Assembly (NCBI GenBank): GCA_036741695.1
Contig: DAINRU010000016.1
Span: 1-47,334, forward strand
DNA length: 47,334 nucleotides
From: JAFANK01 sp036741695
GTDB lineage: Bacteria > Vulcanimicrobiota > Vulcanimicrobiia > Eremiobacterales > Eremiobacteraceae
Direction: 5' to 3'
Below are positions 16,692 to 25,197 of the stretch, piece after piece. Both the position numbers and the translations under genes were made by a program. How positions within the stretch are numbered: the first letter of the stretch is position 1; each line of letters opens with the position of its first letter. The notes below the pieces were generated by a model. It was not told the DNA's origin. It worked only from the letters and a program-made list of their open reading frames with translations, and made no database searches.

Positions 16692-16743
16692 CTGCCCCAC
16701 TTGAGGTGCGCCTGTGAGGCGCCAGTGACGGGCAGCCGTTTTT
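16692..16743. terminator. long imperfect hairpin terminator downstream of the His-rich protein gene
   Basis: Three nested stems: CTGCCC/GGGCAG (16692-16697 with 16730-16735), CACT/AGTG, and GCGCC/GGCGC (16708-16712 with 16718-16722). The minus strand continues TCTTCTTTT and the plus strand CCGTTTTT, so either direction could terminate. It most likely ends the minus-strand gene at 16861-17346. Confidence 0.65.
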
Positions 16744-16860
16744 CAATGCCTAGAGTCGCTGTACGAGAAGTATACCACAGTTAGGGGGCGGGTGCCGGCT
16801 CATATCGCGGTCGTATGAGAGCAATGGCACGCTCCGTATGGGACCGATGCTTGTTGGGCG

Positions 16861-17346
16861 TTAACGGCTGTGGCCGTGGTTCTCGCCATCGTCGTTGTCG
16901 TGGTGCGGGTTGCCGTTGCCCTTATTCCAACCCTTATGCAGGCCTTCGCCGTGCCACTGGTCTTCATCCGGATGTCGCCACTCAAAGCCACGCGCGTGCG
17001 ATCCACACCTGTCTGCATCTCCCCAGTAGCTGCACGGGCGGCGGCCATCGTTGCTCAGGTACACGACGATTCCGCCAGGGAACACGATGCGTCCGTCGAT
17101 GTAGACCGTGCCGCCATCGGATGTGTGGCCGACGATCGTCTCCTGGGCGACCTGGGCATGATGATAGCTGTTATACAGGATGACAGCCGCAGTCGCCGCT
17201 ACGGCGCCGAGGATGATGGTCTGTGTCGATTGTTGTCCGGCTGATTCACTGGAGGCTGGCCGGAATGCCAAGAGCATGAGCACCAGCACAAGCGCGCTAG
17301 CTAGGAACAGTCTCGACCACCGGAAGCGACCTACGCAAGAGTCCAT
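16861..17346 (-). CDS. exported or membrane-anchored protein with a His/Asn/Asp/Gly-rich tail
   Basis: 161 residues. Two hydrophobic segments (about 12-29 and 43-59) are followed by a polar domain with V-Y-I-D-G-R-I-V-F-P-G-G. The C-terminal 45 residues carry many His, Asp, Asn, Trp and Gly residues, including H-H-D-N-D-D and H-G-H, a composition typical of metal-binding tails. There are two cysteines in the mature part (C-S-Y-W and R-C-G). No family recognised; the metal idea is inference from composition. GAGGGGTGA upstream of the ATG supports the start. A promoter and a terminator flank it. Confidence 0.65.
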   Translation of the reverse strand: MDSCVGRFRWSRLFLASALVLVLMLLAFRPASSESAGQQSTQTIILGAVAATAAVILYNSYHHAQVAQETIVGHTSDGGTVYIDGRIVFPGGIVVYLSNDGRRPCSYWGDADRCGSHARGFEWRHPDEDQWHGEGLHKGWNKGNGNPHHDNDDGENHGHSR

Positions 17347-17364
17347 ATCTCATTCACCCCTCTA

Positions 17365-17392
17365 AGGATAATGAACGGACTCTTCCGGCCAA
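17365..17392 (-). promoter_or_regulatory. possible promoter of the His-rich protein gene
   Basis: TTGGCC (17392-17387) and TATCCT (17370-17365) with a 16-base spacer, upstream of the start at 17346. The rest of the 216-base gap to 17563 shows nothing I can name. Confidence 0.35.
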
Positions 17393-17562
17393 AGTTCTCC
17401 CATTTCCGGCAGACTGTGACGCCAAATACACGGTAGCGCGGGCCACCGCCATTCCCCAAGTGGACGTGCTAGGCTCGGACGCGGGATGTTGTTGCCTGAG
17501 GCTGCTAAGCTCGATCGATGTACGTCCCGGGATTGTGAGCCATTGAGTTTGAAGCCAGCGGC

Positions 17563-20547
17563 ATGAGCACCATTCGTAGCACGGTTGTGTGTGCCGTGTT
17601 GGGCTTTGCCTTCCTCGCCTACCAGCCGCCCGCGCACGCCCAATCCCTTGCCCAAGCATACTCGTCCTTGAAGTATCGCGCGATAGGACCCGCGATCGCC
17701 GGGGGCCGCGTGACAGCAACGGCGGGCAGCGATCGCGATCCGCAGCTCTATTACGTCGGCGGCGCAGATGGCGGCGTCTTCAAGAGCACCAACGGCGGAG
17801 CATCGTGGGCGCCTGTCTTCGACCGGCAGCCCGTCGCGGCCGTCGGCGTCATCACGATCGACCCACAGAATCCGAACACTGTCTGGGTGGGCACGGGCGA
17901 GGCGAATCCACGCAACGATGCCGCATCGGGCGACGGGGTGTGGTACTCACGCGATGGAGCGCAGACGTGGACGCATGCCGGCCTCGACGATGCCGGTGCG
18001 GTGTCGAGCATCTCCATCGATCCGCGCGCTTCGAATACGGTCGTCGTCGGCGCATTGGGCCAGGAATTCCGCGACAGCACGACTCGCGGCATCTACCGCA
18101 CGACTGATGGCGGCGCCCACTGGTCGCGCACCCTCTTCGTCGGCCCGTCGACCGGCGTCTCGGATATCATACGCCTCCCCGGAAGGCCGCAGGCGATGTT
18201 CGCCGGGCTCTGGGAATTTCGACGTCAGCCCTGGACCATGACCAGCGGTGGCCGAAGCGGCGGCATCTACCGATCTGACGACGGGGGCGCATCGTGGCGC
18301 AGGCTCACAGGCATCGGCTTGCCGGCCGGTTTGACCGGACGCATCGGCCTGACCGCCTCGGGCAGCTATGTCTACGCCAGAATCCAATCCAAAGAAGGCT
18401 TCATCTGGCGATCCGCTGATAGCGGTGCGCACTGGCAACGAATGCCGGCAAGTGAGTTTGTCGGTGCGCGCGGCTTCTATTTCAGCCGGGTGTTCGCCGA
18501 CCCGAGCAACCCGCTCCACCTGCTCAACCTCGAGGGCGTCGCGTCTGTGAGCACAGACGGCGCGCGCTCCTTCACCCAAACCGTCTTGACCACAGGCTAC
18601 GATTTCCACTATGCGTGGTGGTCGAAAGACGGACGGCGCATCCTCATCGGCTGCGATGAAGGCGTCGTCATCTCGCATGACGCCGGTGCGCACTGGGCCC
18701 AGCCCTACGATCTTCCCTTTGCGCAGGTCTATCACGTGGGACTCGATCGCGTGGTCCCCTACTACCACGTGTGCATTGGCTTGCAGGACAATGACTCGTG
18801 GTGCGGGCCGCAGAGCGTGCCGAATCTCGTCGGGGTGCTCAACCGCGACTGGACGACCGTCGCGCCGGGAGACGGCATGTGGTCGGTCTTCGACCCTCTC
18901 GATCAGAACCTGCTGTGGTCGACCGAGACCAACACGAGCAGCGGACAGCTCTTTCTCACGGATTTCCGCACCGGCCAACAGATCTTCGTGTCGCCGATCG
19001 CCCGGCTGACCTTCGGGGTCCCCCCAAGCGTGCTGGCCTATCGCTTCAACTGGGATGCGCCGATCGCGTTCTCGAGCAGCGGCGCGCAGGCGCTTGTGGG
19101 GGGCAACGTGCTGTTCGCCAGCCGCGACCGCGGCCAGACCTGGAAAGTGCTGAGCCCGGATCTGACCCGCGACGACAAGCAGAAGCAGACCGTGTCGGGT
19201 GGACCGATCCAGCTCGACATGAGCGACGCTGAGACCTACGATACCATCATGTACGTCGCGACGACCGCTCGCGATCCGGGCGTCATCTGGGCAGGCACGG
19301 ACGACGGCCTCGTGCAGCTGACGCGCGACGGCGGACAGCACTGGCGCAACGTAACGCCTCCTGACATGCCGCAGTGGGCGCGTGTCATGGGCATGGACGT
19401 AGGTTCAGGCAATGCCGGCACGGTGTACGTCGCAGCGGACGGCCACATGAGCGGTGACGACCGGCCACATGTGTTTGTGACCGACGATTTCGGCGCGACC
19501 TGGCGCTCGATCACCGGTGACCTCCCTGCCGATCTCTTCGTCCGGTCGATCCGCGAAGACCCGAAGAATCCGGACCTTCTCTACGCCGGCACGCGGCGCG
19601 ACGTCTGGGTGTCGTTCGACCGGGGCGCGCACTGGAACGACATGCGCTTGAACATGCCGGCCAGCGCTGTCTACGACCTCGAGATTCAGCCCGACCAAAA
19701 CGATCTTGTGGTGGGCACGCACGGCCGCGGCGTGTGGATCCTTGATGACCTCTCGCCGTTGCAGCAGCTCACCGTAGCGCAGAGCAGCGCCGTCGCTCTC
19801 TTCGCGCCGCGCACGGCCTACCGGATGTTCTCTGTAGCACCGATCAACACGTCGATCTACAGCCCGCTGACGGCGGTGCCGGACAACATCTTCGTGGGCC
19901 AAAACGCGCCCGACGGCGCGATCGTCAACTACTATCTCAGTGCGGCTTCTCGCACGGCTCCGAGCATGGATGTGGCAGATTCCCTCGGGCACGTCGTGCG
20001 TCACATGACCGGCAGTGCAGTCCCCAATCACGCGGGCATCAATCGTGCCGTCTGGAACCTCCACGAAGATGGGCCCGTGCTCTGGAACGACTCGATCAAC
20101 AAAGACATCGAACCGCACGACGGTGCCGAAGTCGTGCCGGGCACGTACACGGTCACGATCCACGCTGACGGACACGACGAGCACGCGACGGTCGCGGTGA
20201 AACAGGACCCACGCGACCCATCCAGCTTCGCGCAGTATCAACAACGTCACGACATCCTCGCGCAGCTCACGACCGAGTTGAGCGGCGTCGACTCCATGCT
20301 CAACACGATCGATGCGAAGCATCCGATGCGAGCCTCGTATGCCGCGATCAAAGAGCAACTCACCAACGCGCCGGCGTTCGATGAAGACAACATCAGCAGG
20401 CCGCCGGGCCTGCGCGAACGGTTGCTCGATCTGCTCTCGCAGTTCTCGACGTCCTACCAGGCTCCGACGGCGTCGCAGCTCGAGGAGGCCGCCACGCTCA
20501 AAGGGCAGTACGACGGCCTCGTGGCGGGGTTCCAGAAACTGCGCTAG
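17563..20547 (+). CDS. secreted sortilin/VPS10-like beta-propeller protein, second paralogue
   Basis: 994 residues with a signal peptide (about 1-26, A-H-A-Q). About eleven Asp-box motifs lie between residues 80 and 690, such as T-N-G-G-A-S-W, D-D-G-G-A-S-W, R-D-R-G-Q-T-W and D-D-F-G-A-T-W. T-H-G-R-G-V-W-I-L-D ends the propeller, and the C-terminal region has the same layout as in the protein at 8736-11912. The two share the order of blocks, including G-R-V-x-A-x-A-G near the start and G-G-P-I-x-L-D after the first propeller. A binding or carbohydrate/peptide-processing role at the surface is likely; no activity is shown. No clear Shine-Dalgarno. Confidence 0.85.
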   Translation: MSTIRSTVVCAVLGFAFLAYQPPAHAQSLAQAYSSLKYRAIGPAIAGGRVTATAGSDRDPQLYYVGGADGGVFKSTNGGASWAPVFDRQPVAAVGVITIDPQNPNTVWVGTGEANPRNDAASGDGVWYSRDGAQTWTHAGLDDAGAVSSISIDPRASNTVVVGALGQEFRDSTTRGIYRTTDGGAHWSRTLFVGPSTGVSDIIRLPGRPQAMFAGLWEFRRQPWTMTSGGRSGGIYRSDDGGASWRRLTGIGLPAGLTGRIGLTASGSYVYARIQSKEGFIWRSADSGAHWQRMPASEFVGARGFYFSRVFADPSNPLHLLNLEGVASVSTDGARSFTQTVLTTGYDFHYAWWSKDGRRILIGCDEGVVISHDAGAHWAQPYDLPFAQVYHVGLDRVVPYYHVCIGLQDNDSWCGPQSVPNLVGVLNRDWTTVAPGDGMWSVFDPLDQNLLWSTETNTSSGQLFLTDFRTGQQIFVSPIARLTFGVPPSVLAYRFNWDAPIAFSSSGAQALVGGNVLFASRDRGQTWKVLSPDLTRDDKQKQTVSGGPIQLDMSDAETYDTIMYVATTARDPGVIWAGTDDGLVQLTRDGGQHWRNVTPPDMPQWARVMGMDVGSGNAGTVYVAADGHMSGDDRPHVFVTDDFGATWRSITGDLPADLFVRSIREDPKNPDLLYAGTRRDVWVSFDRGAHWNDMRLNMPASAVYDLEIQPDQNDLVVGTHGRGVWILDDLSPLQQLTVAQSSAVALFAPRTAYRMFSVAPINTSIYSPLTAVPDNIFVGQNAPDGAIVNYYLSAASRTAPSMDVADSLGHVVRHMTGSAVPNHAGINRAVWNLHEDGPVLWNDSINKDIEPHDGAEVVPGTYTVTIHADGHDEHATVAVKQDPRDPSSFAQYQQRHDILAQLTTELSGVDSMLNTIDAKHPMRASYAAIKEQLTNAPAFDEDNISRPPGLRERLLDLLSQFSTSYQAPTASQLEEAATLKGQYDGLVAGFQKLR

Positions 20548-20559
20548 CCACGGTCTCGG

Positions 20560-20587
20560 GGCCTAGCAGCGACAAGTGCTACAGGCC
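20560..20587 (+). terminator. imperfect hairpin after the propeller gene
   Basis: GGCCT-AGCA (20560-20568) pairs with TGCT-AGGCC (20577-20587, 2-base bulge), 13 bases after the stop. No T-run follows, so termination is uncertain. Confidence 0.3.
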
Positions 20588-20619
20588 TTGGACCGCGGCT
20601 ATCTGAAAGCAAGCGAGAA

Positions 20620-20637
20620 TTCACACCCGCTTCACAC
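20620..20637 (+). promoter_or_regulatory. direct-repeat operator candidate before the efflux operon (OmpR/PhoB type)
   Basis: Two identical heptamers TTCACAC (20620-20626 and 20631-20637) with a 4-base spacer give an 11-bp period, the geometry used by OmpR/PhoB-family response regulators. They lie 31 bases before the efflux operon's first ATG. Only geometry supports this. Confidence 0.35.
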
Positions 20638-20668
20638 GGCCTCCAAAGGAACATGACATCCTCGGTGC

Positions 20669-22153
20669 ATGACGGTCGAGCAGATGCCTGAGACCACCCG
20701 GCAAGCCCCACCACCAAAGCCCACGCCTGGGCTGAAGCCTTCGCCTGTGCCCGCAAAGCCCCGGGGTACGCCTCCGTTTCGGGCCTGGCTTGAGGACCTT
20801 GTCGCCCTCGTTCGTGCCCTGCCCCGCTGGGTGCGCTTGTCTTTGGGCGTCCTTATCGCTTTCTTCATCCTGTGGTTCATCTACGGCCGAATCGTTGCCG
20901 CGACCAACCACACGATCACGGGCTCAGGTACGATCGAGACGATCCAAGTCGATGTTGCTCCCAAGGTCAGCGGGCGCATCCAGGCACTGCTCGTCAGCGA
21001 CGGCGATCGCGTCACAGCAGGCCAACCGATCGCGCAGATCGAGAAGCTCGACGCGCAACTCGCACTGCAGCAGGCGCAGGCGAATCTTCAGGCTTCGCGG
21101 GCTCGCCTCGAGCTCGCACAAGCATCCTTTGCGTTGCAGCGCGACGTCAACGCATCCGGCGTCAGTGAGGCACGGGCGCAAGTCCAAGAAAGCGCCGCGC
21201 ACGTGCCGCAGAGCGTCACGCTCGCTGGCATCCAGGCGCAATCGGTGTCTGCGCAAATCGACGCGGCGACGGCGCACCTCCGTTCGGCCAGCGCAGCGCT
21301 CGACACGTCTCGCGCCACCTTGGCCAGCGCTACCGCCGACGTCACGAACATGCGGGCTGCACAGCAGCTTGCCCAAGCCAATCTCACACGATCGCGGCAA
21401 CTCTACCACGAGGGTGGAATCTCAGCACAGGAATATGACACAAGCCGCTCTGCAGCGCAAAGCGCGCAGGCGCAAGTCGCCTCAGCCATCGCCCGGCAGG
21501 ACGCAACAGCAAAACAGGTCACCGCTGCTGAGGCCAATCTGCGCGAGGCGCATGCCGACTTGGATCTGGCCATCGCCAGCGAGCAGAGCGTTTCCGTCAA
21601 GCAGTTGGATGTGGCAGCCTCGAGCGCACAACTCGCACAATCAAAGGCGGCGCTTAGCGGAGCACAAGCGCAGTCGCACGCGCTCGATCAGCGGCGCGCA
21701 GACATCGACCAGGCGAAAGCCGATGTGGCGCAAGCGCGAGCGGCGGTCGCCATCGCGCAGCGTCAGCTGAGCGAGACGACGCTGTATGCCCCTTTCGACG
21801 GCATCGTGCTCTCGCATAGCGTCGAGGTCGGCGATCTTGTCGTGCCTCAGAGCACCGTCATGACCATCTCCGATGTCGACCACCCCTACTTGGATCTGTA
21901 CGCCACTGAGGCGGACCTCGCGCGGGTGAAAGTCGGGCAGCCGGTTGACGTGACGATTGACGGCGCGCCCGGCCGGGTTTTTCGAGGCGCGGTCACAAGC
22001 ATCCGAACCACGGCCGAGTTCACCCCGAACAACGTCCAGACCAAGGAGCAGCGAGCTGAACTCGTCTTCCGCGTCCGCATCGACCTCCCAAACCCGGACG
22101 GCACGCTGAAAGCTGGGATGCCTGCGGATGGCGTTATCTACGCCAGCCGCTGA
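20669..22153 (+). CDS. HlyD/EmrA-type membrane fusion protein
   Basis: 494 residues: a proline-rich cytoplasmic start, one membrane helix at about 55-78, a first biotinyl-lipoyl half (T-I-E-T-I-Q-V-D-V-A-P-K-V-S-G-R-I), then a very long alanine/glutamine-rich coiled-coil hairpin (about 120-365). The second lipoyl half is A-P-F-D-G-I-V-L-S, and the beta-barrel ends A-G-M-P-A-D-G-V-I-Y. It is the periplasmic adaptor of an ABC efflux pump, as in YbhG/YhiI systems. Its coding end overlaps the next gene by 26 bases. The long hairpin suggests it reaches an outer-membrane channel, which would imply a two-membrane envelope. Confidence 0.87.
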   Translation: MTVEQMPETTRQAPPPKPTPGLKPSPVPAKPRGTPPFRAWLEDLVALVRALPRWVRLSLGVLIAFFILWFIYGRIVAATNHTITGSGTIETIQVDVAPKVSGRIQALLVSDGDRVTAGQPIAQIEKLDAQLALQQAQANLQASRARLELAQASFALQRDVNASGVSEARAQVQESAAHVPQSVTLAGIQAQSVSAQIDAATAHLRSASAALDTSRATLASATADVTNMRAAQQLAQANLTRSRQLYHEGGISAQEYDTSRSAAQSAQAQVASAIARQDATAKQVTAAEANLREAHADLDLAIASEQSVSVKQLDVAASSAQLAQSKAALSGAQAQSHALDQRRADIDQAKADVAQARAAVAIAQRQLSETTLYAPFDGIVLSHSVEVGDLVVPQSTVMTISDVDHPYLDLYATEADLARVKVGQPVDVTIDGAPGRVFRGAVTSIRTTAEFTPNNVQTKEQRAELVFRVRIDLPNPDGTLKAGMPADGVIYASR

Positions 22154-23102
22154 TCCAGCCGCTGCCCAGTCCGCGGTATCGTGCCGCGACGTCGTGCGCA
22201 CTTTCGGCGAGGTCATCGCGGTCGATCGGGTCTCGCTCGGCCTCGATCGCGGTTCCATTTTGGCGATCGTCGGCTCGGATGGCGCGGGCAAGACCACCTT
22301 ATTGCGCATGCTGTGCGGAGTGCTGACGCCGGATGCCGGCGAGGTGCGGGTACTGGGAATCGATATGCAGCGCAACCCCGAAGCGGGCAAGGCACGGCTC
22401 GGCTATATGCCGCAGCGCTTCAGTCTGTACGGTGACCTGAGCGGCCGGGAGAACTTGCGCTTCTTCGCCGACTTGTACGAAGTTCCGGAAGCATTGTATC
22501 GCGAGCGTTCCCGCGTCATGCTCGATGATTTCCGATTGAGCGACTTCGTCGACAGGCCTTCGAGTCAGCTGTCCGGGGGCATGAAGCAAAAACTCGCCTT
22601 GGCATGCACGCTTGTCCACGAGCCCGAACTGCTGATCCTGGACGAGCCCACGGCTGGTGTCGATCCGGTGTCGCGCCGTCAGTTCTGGCGGTTGCTCTAC
22701 GGCCTCAACGCTCGCGGCATCAGCATATTGGTCAGCACGCCGTATATGGATGAAGCGGAGCATGCGGCCTTCGTGGCGCTCATGCACCGTGGCCGGCTGA
22801 TCGCCTACGGCACGCCGGCACAGTTGCGCGCGACGGTGAGCGGACGGGTCATCGAGATCCGCGGGGTGCCGAGCAGTGCAGCCCGGCTAGCGCTGCGCGA
22901 CCACCCGCTCGCCCAGAGCCTCGAGCTCTTCGGCGAATCGCTGCACGCCCTCGTGCCCGATACGGCGCAAGCGCTTCCCGCATTTGCGGCAGTCCTTGAG
23001 ACGGCCGGATTGCGTGGCGCGTCTCTGCAGGCGGTAGAGCCCGCCTTGGAGGACGCATTTGTCTGGCTGCTGGATTCCGCTTCGCAGGGTCCGCAGTCAT
23101 GA
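22128..23102 (+). CDS. ABC transporter ATP-binding protein (first of two)
   Basis: 324 residues. Walker A G-S-D-G-A-G-K-T-T (about 48-56), signature L-S-G-G-M-K-Q-K, Walker B L-L-I-L-D-E-P-T-A-G-V-D, followed by a C-terminal extension. The G-x-D-G-A-G-K form and the long C-terminus match the N-terminal half of YbhF-type drug-export ATPases. It powers the permease at 24034-25161, probably as a heterodimer with the next ATPase. It overlaps the adaptor gene by 26 bases and the next gene by four (ATGA), so the operon is translationally coupled. Confidence 0.88.
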   Translation: MALSTPAADPAAAQSAVSCRDVVRTFGEVIAVDRVSLGLDRGSILAIVGSDGAGKTTLLRMLCGVLTPDAGEVRVLGIDMQRNPEAGKARLGYMPQRFSLYGDLSGRENLRFFADLYEVPEALYRERSRVMLDDFRLSDFVDRPSSQLSGGMKQKLALACTLVHEPELLILDEPTAGVDPVSRRQFWRLLYGLNARGISILVSTPYMDEAEHAAFVALMHRGRLIAYGTPAQLRATVSGRVIEIRGVPSSAARLALRDHPLAQSLELFGESLHALVPDTAQALPAFAAVLETAGLRGASLQAVEPALEDAFVWLLDSASQGPQS

Positions 23103-24037
23103 GCACTGCGGTCCAGGCCCAAGCCCTCACCAAACGATTCGGCGATTTCACGGCGGTCAACCGCGTGTCGTTCAGCATCGCCACAGGCAGCATCTGGGGC
23201 TTTTTGGGTCCTAATGGCGCCGGCAAATCCACCACGATCCGCATGCTGTGCGGTCTTTTGACCCCGACCGAGGGCAGCGCCCAGGTCTTGGGCATGGATG
23301 TCGTCCGCGAGACCGAACGCGTGCGCGCACGGATAGGGTACGTGTCGCAGAAATCAAGCGTGTGGCCGGATCTGACCGTTGACGAGCATATCCGATTTTA
23401 TGCCGACATGTATGGCACGAGTGCCCAGAGCGGTGCTGATCTTGATGCCTGGATCCAGGCGCTGGATCTCACCGAGTTCCGCGGCGTCCTGGGGGCTGCT
23501 CTCCCACAAGGCTACCGGCAGCGGCTCGCTTTTGCGTGCGCGGCGCTCCACAAGCCCGAGGTCCTCTTCCTGGACGAACCTACCGCGGGTGTGGATCCCG
23601 TGTCGCGGCGCAAATTATGGGATCTCATCGGTTCAATCGTGAGCGATGGCGCGACCATCATCGTCACGACGCATTATCTCGATGAGGCGGAGCACTGCGA
23701 CCGGATCGCCTTCATCGACGGCGGCCGCATCATCGCGGAAGGCACGCCTGCATCTTTGCGCGGAGACGCGGGCTTCGGCTATGCCGTCGAGGTGATCACG
23801 CCGGCGGCCGTGGCGGCCCTGCAATTCGTCGAAAACCTTCCCTACGTGCGCGCCGCCACGCTGTATGGGGCGGCCGTGCATATCATGCTCGCCTCGCCAC
23901 AATTCACAGACACCTTGTCCGGCGCGTTGATCGACGCCCATATCCCCTTGGACGAGGTGCGCCCTGCTGCCGCAAGCCTGGAAGACGTATTCGCGTCGGT
24001 CACCTCCCTGCACGGCTCGGGAAGCGTGCCATCATGA
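23099..24037 (+). CDS. ABC transporter ATP-binding protein (second of two)
   Basis: 312 residues. Walker A G-P-N-G-A-G-K-S-T, Walker B V-L-F-L-D-E-P-T-A-G-V-D, H-loop T-T-H-Y. The signature motif is altered to L-P-Q-G-Y-R-Q-R instead of LSGGQ, as in the C-terminal half of YbhF. In a heterodimer this makes one of the two composite ATP sites unusual. Both genes together correspond to the single fused ATPase of E. coli YbhF. ATGA overlaps join it to both neighbours. Confidence 0.88.
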   Translation: MSTAVQAQALTKRFGDFTAVNRVSFSIATGSIWGFLGPNGAGKSTTIRMLCGLLTPTEGSAQVLGMDVVRETERVRARIGYVSQKSSVWPDLTVDEHIRFYADMYGTSAQSGADLDAWIQALDLTEFRGVLGAALPQGYRQRLAFACAALHKPEVLFLDEPTAGVDPVSRRKLWDLIGSIVSDGATIIVTTHYLDEAEHCDRIAFIDGGRIIAEGTPASLRGDAGFGYAVEVITPAAVAALQFVENLPYVRAATLYGAAVHIMLASPQFTDTLSGALIDAHIPLDEVRPAAASLEDVFASVTSLHGSGSVPS

Positions 24038-25161
24038 ACTGGCAGCGCCTGCGAGCCATCATCTATAAGGAGACCGTGCAGTTCTTGCGCGACCGCCGCT
24101 CGCTCATCAGCATCTTAGTCGTGCCTCTTCTGCAACTGGTCCTCTACGGTTTCCTCTCAAGCGACGTCAAATACCAATCGACCATCGTCTGGGATCAGTC
24201 GGACTCGACCGAGAGCCGCGAGCTGATCCAAGCCTTTGTCAACACGGAGTACTACTCGGTGAAATTGGCAGCGCACAACATGCGTGACGTCGAAAACGCC
24301 ATCGACAGCGGTCGTGCCATGGTGGGCATCGTCATCCCACCAGACTACTCAAGCAAGCTGCGCTCAGGACAGGATGCACAAGTGATGGTGGCGGTCGACG
24401 CCACCGACGCTACGGCGGCGCGGACCTCGCTAGCGGTGGCGTCCGGCGTCGGCGCCAGCATCGCCCAGAGGGTCGCCGTCGCTGCCCTAGAGTTGCACGG
24501 CGGTCATGTCAGTGAGGGTACGCCCGACGTCCGCACCCGGGCCTGGTACAACCCGGACTTGCGCAGCGAAGTCTTCATCGTCCCCGGCGTGCTGGCCGTC
24601 GTGCTGCAATTCAGCATGACCTTCCTGAGCATTTTGGCCATCGTGCGGGAGCGCGAACTGGGCACGCTCGAGCAGCTTGTGGTGACGCCCGTCCGTTCGT
24701 CGGAGCTGATGCTCGGGAAGATCATCCCGATCATCGGCATCGGGTATGTCATCTGCACGATGATCCTCGTGGTTGCCTGGTTGTTCTTCGGCGTGCCGGT
24801 GGTGGGCAGCGTCTTCACGCTCTACGTGGTGACGCTGGGTTTCTTCTTCTCCACGATCGGCATCGGTATGCTCATCTCGACCGTCTCGACCAGCTTCCAG
24901 CAAGCGATGCAGCTGGCGCAGCTCTTCCTGCTGCCCGGCATCTTGCTGTCGGGATTCATATTCCCGCGCGAATCGCTGCCGGTGTTCCTACAGTGGGTGG
25001 GTGCCTTAATGCCGCTGACCTACTTCTTGACGGTCGTGCGAGCGGTCATCGTCAAGGGCGTCGGTATCGAGTTCGTTTGGCCGCAGATCCTCGCGCTCGC
25101 CGTGCTCGGCATCGTCGTCTTCACGTTCGCCGTCTTCCGCTTCCAGAAAAAGATCGGCTAG
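24034..25161 (+). CDS. ABC-2 type transporter permease
   Basis: 375 residues. A first helix at about 22-40, a large extracytoplasmic loop (about 45-170), then five helices from about 175 to 370, the ABC-2 layout of YhhJ/YbhR. R-E-R-E-L-G-T-L-E-Q-L-V-V-T-P is the conserved cytoplasmic coupling segment, and L-L-S-G-F-I-F-P is the late conserved motif. YbhFSR-type pumps usually have two permeases, but only one is here, so a homodimer is likely. It is the last gene of the efflux operon and converges on 25198-25650 with 36 bases between. Confidence 0.88.
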   Translation: MNWQRLRAIIYKETVQFLRDRRSLISILVVPLLQLVLYGFLSSDVKYQSTIVWDQSDSTESRELIQAFVNTEYYSVKLAAHNMRDVENAIDSGRAMVGIVIPPDYSSKLRSGQDAQVMVAVDATDATAARTSLAVASGVGASIAQRVAVAALELHGGHVSEGTPDVRTRAWYNPDLRSEVFIVPGVLAVVLQFSMTFLSILAIVRERELGTLEQLVVTPVRSSELMLGKIIPIIGIGYVICTMILVVAWLFFGVPVVGSVFTLYVVTLGFFFSTIGIGMLISTVSTSFQQAMQLAQLFLLPGILLSGFIFPRESLPVFLQWVGALMPLTYFLTVVRAVIVKGVGIEFVWPQILALAVLGIVVFTFAVFRFQKKIG

Positions 25162-25197
25162 ACAGACCTCCGGTCAGGCGAAAATCGAGGGCGAGAG

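Noticed and set aside
17947..19341. A 464-codon minus-strand open frame inside the second propeller gene
   Set aside because: Composition and lack of motifs mark it as a shadow of the high-GC coding strand, which has an intact propeller protein.
22128..24037. Two adjacent ATPases as a split (frameshifted) single YbhF gene
   Set aside because: The second has its own start in an ATGA overlap and each has a complete ATPase domain; separate genes are the simpler reading.
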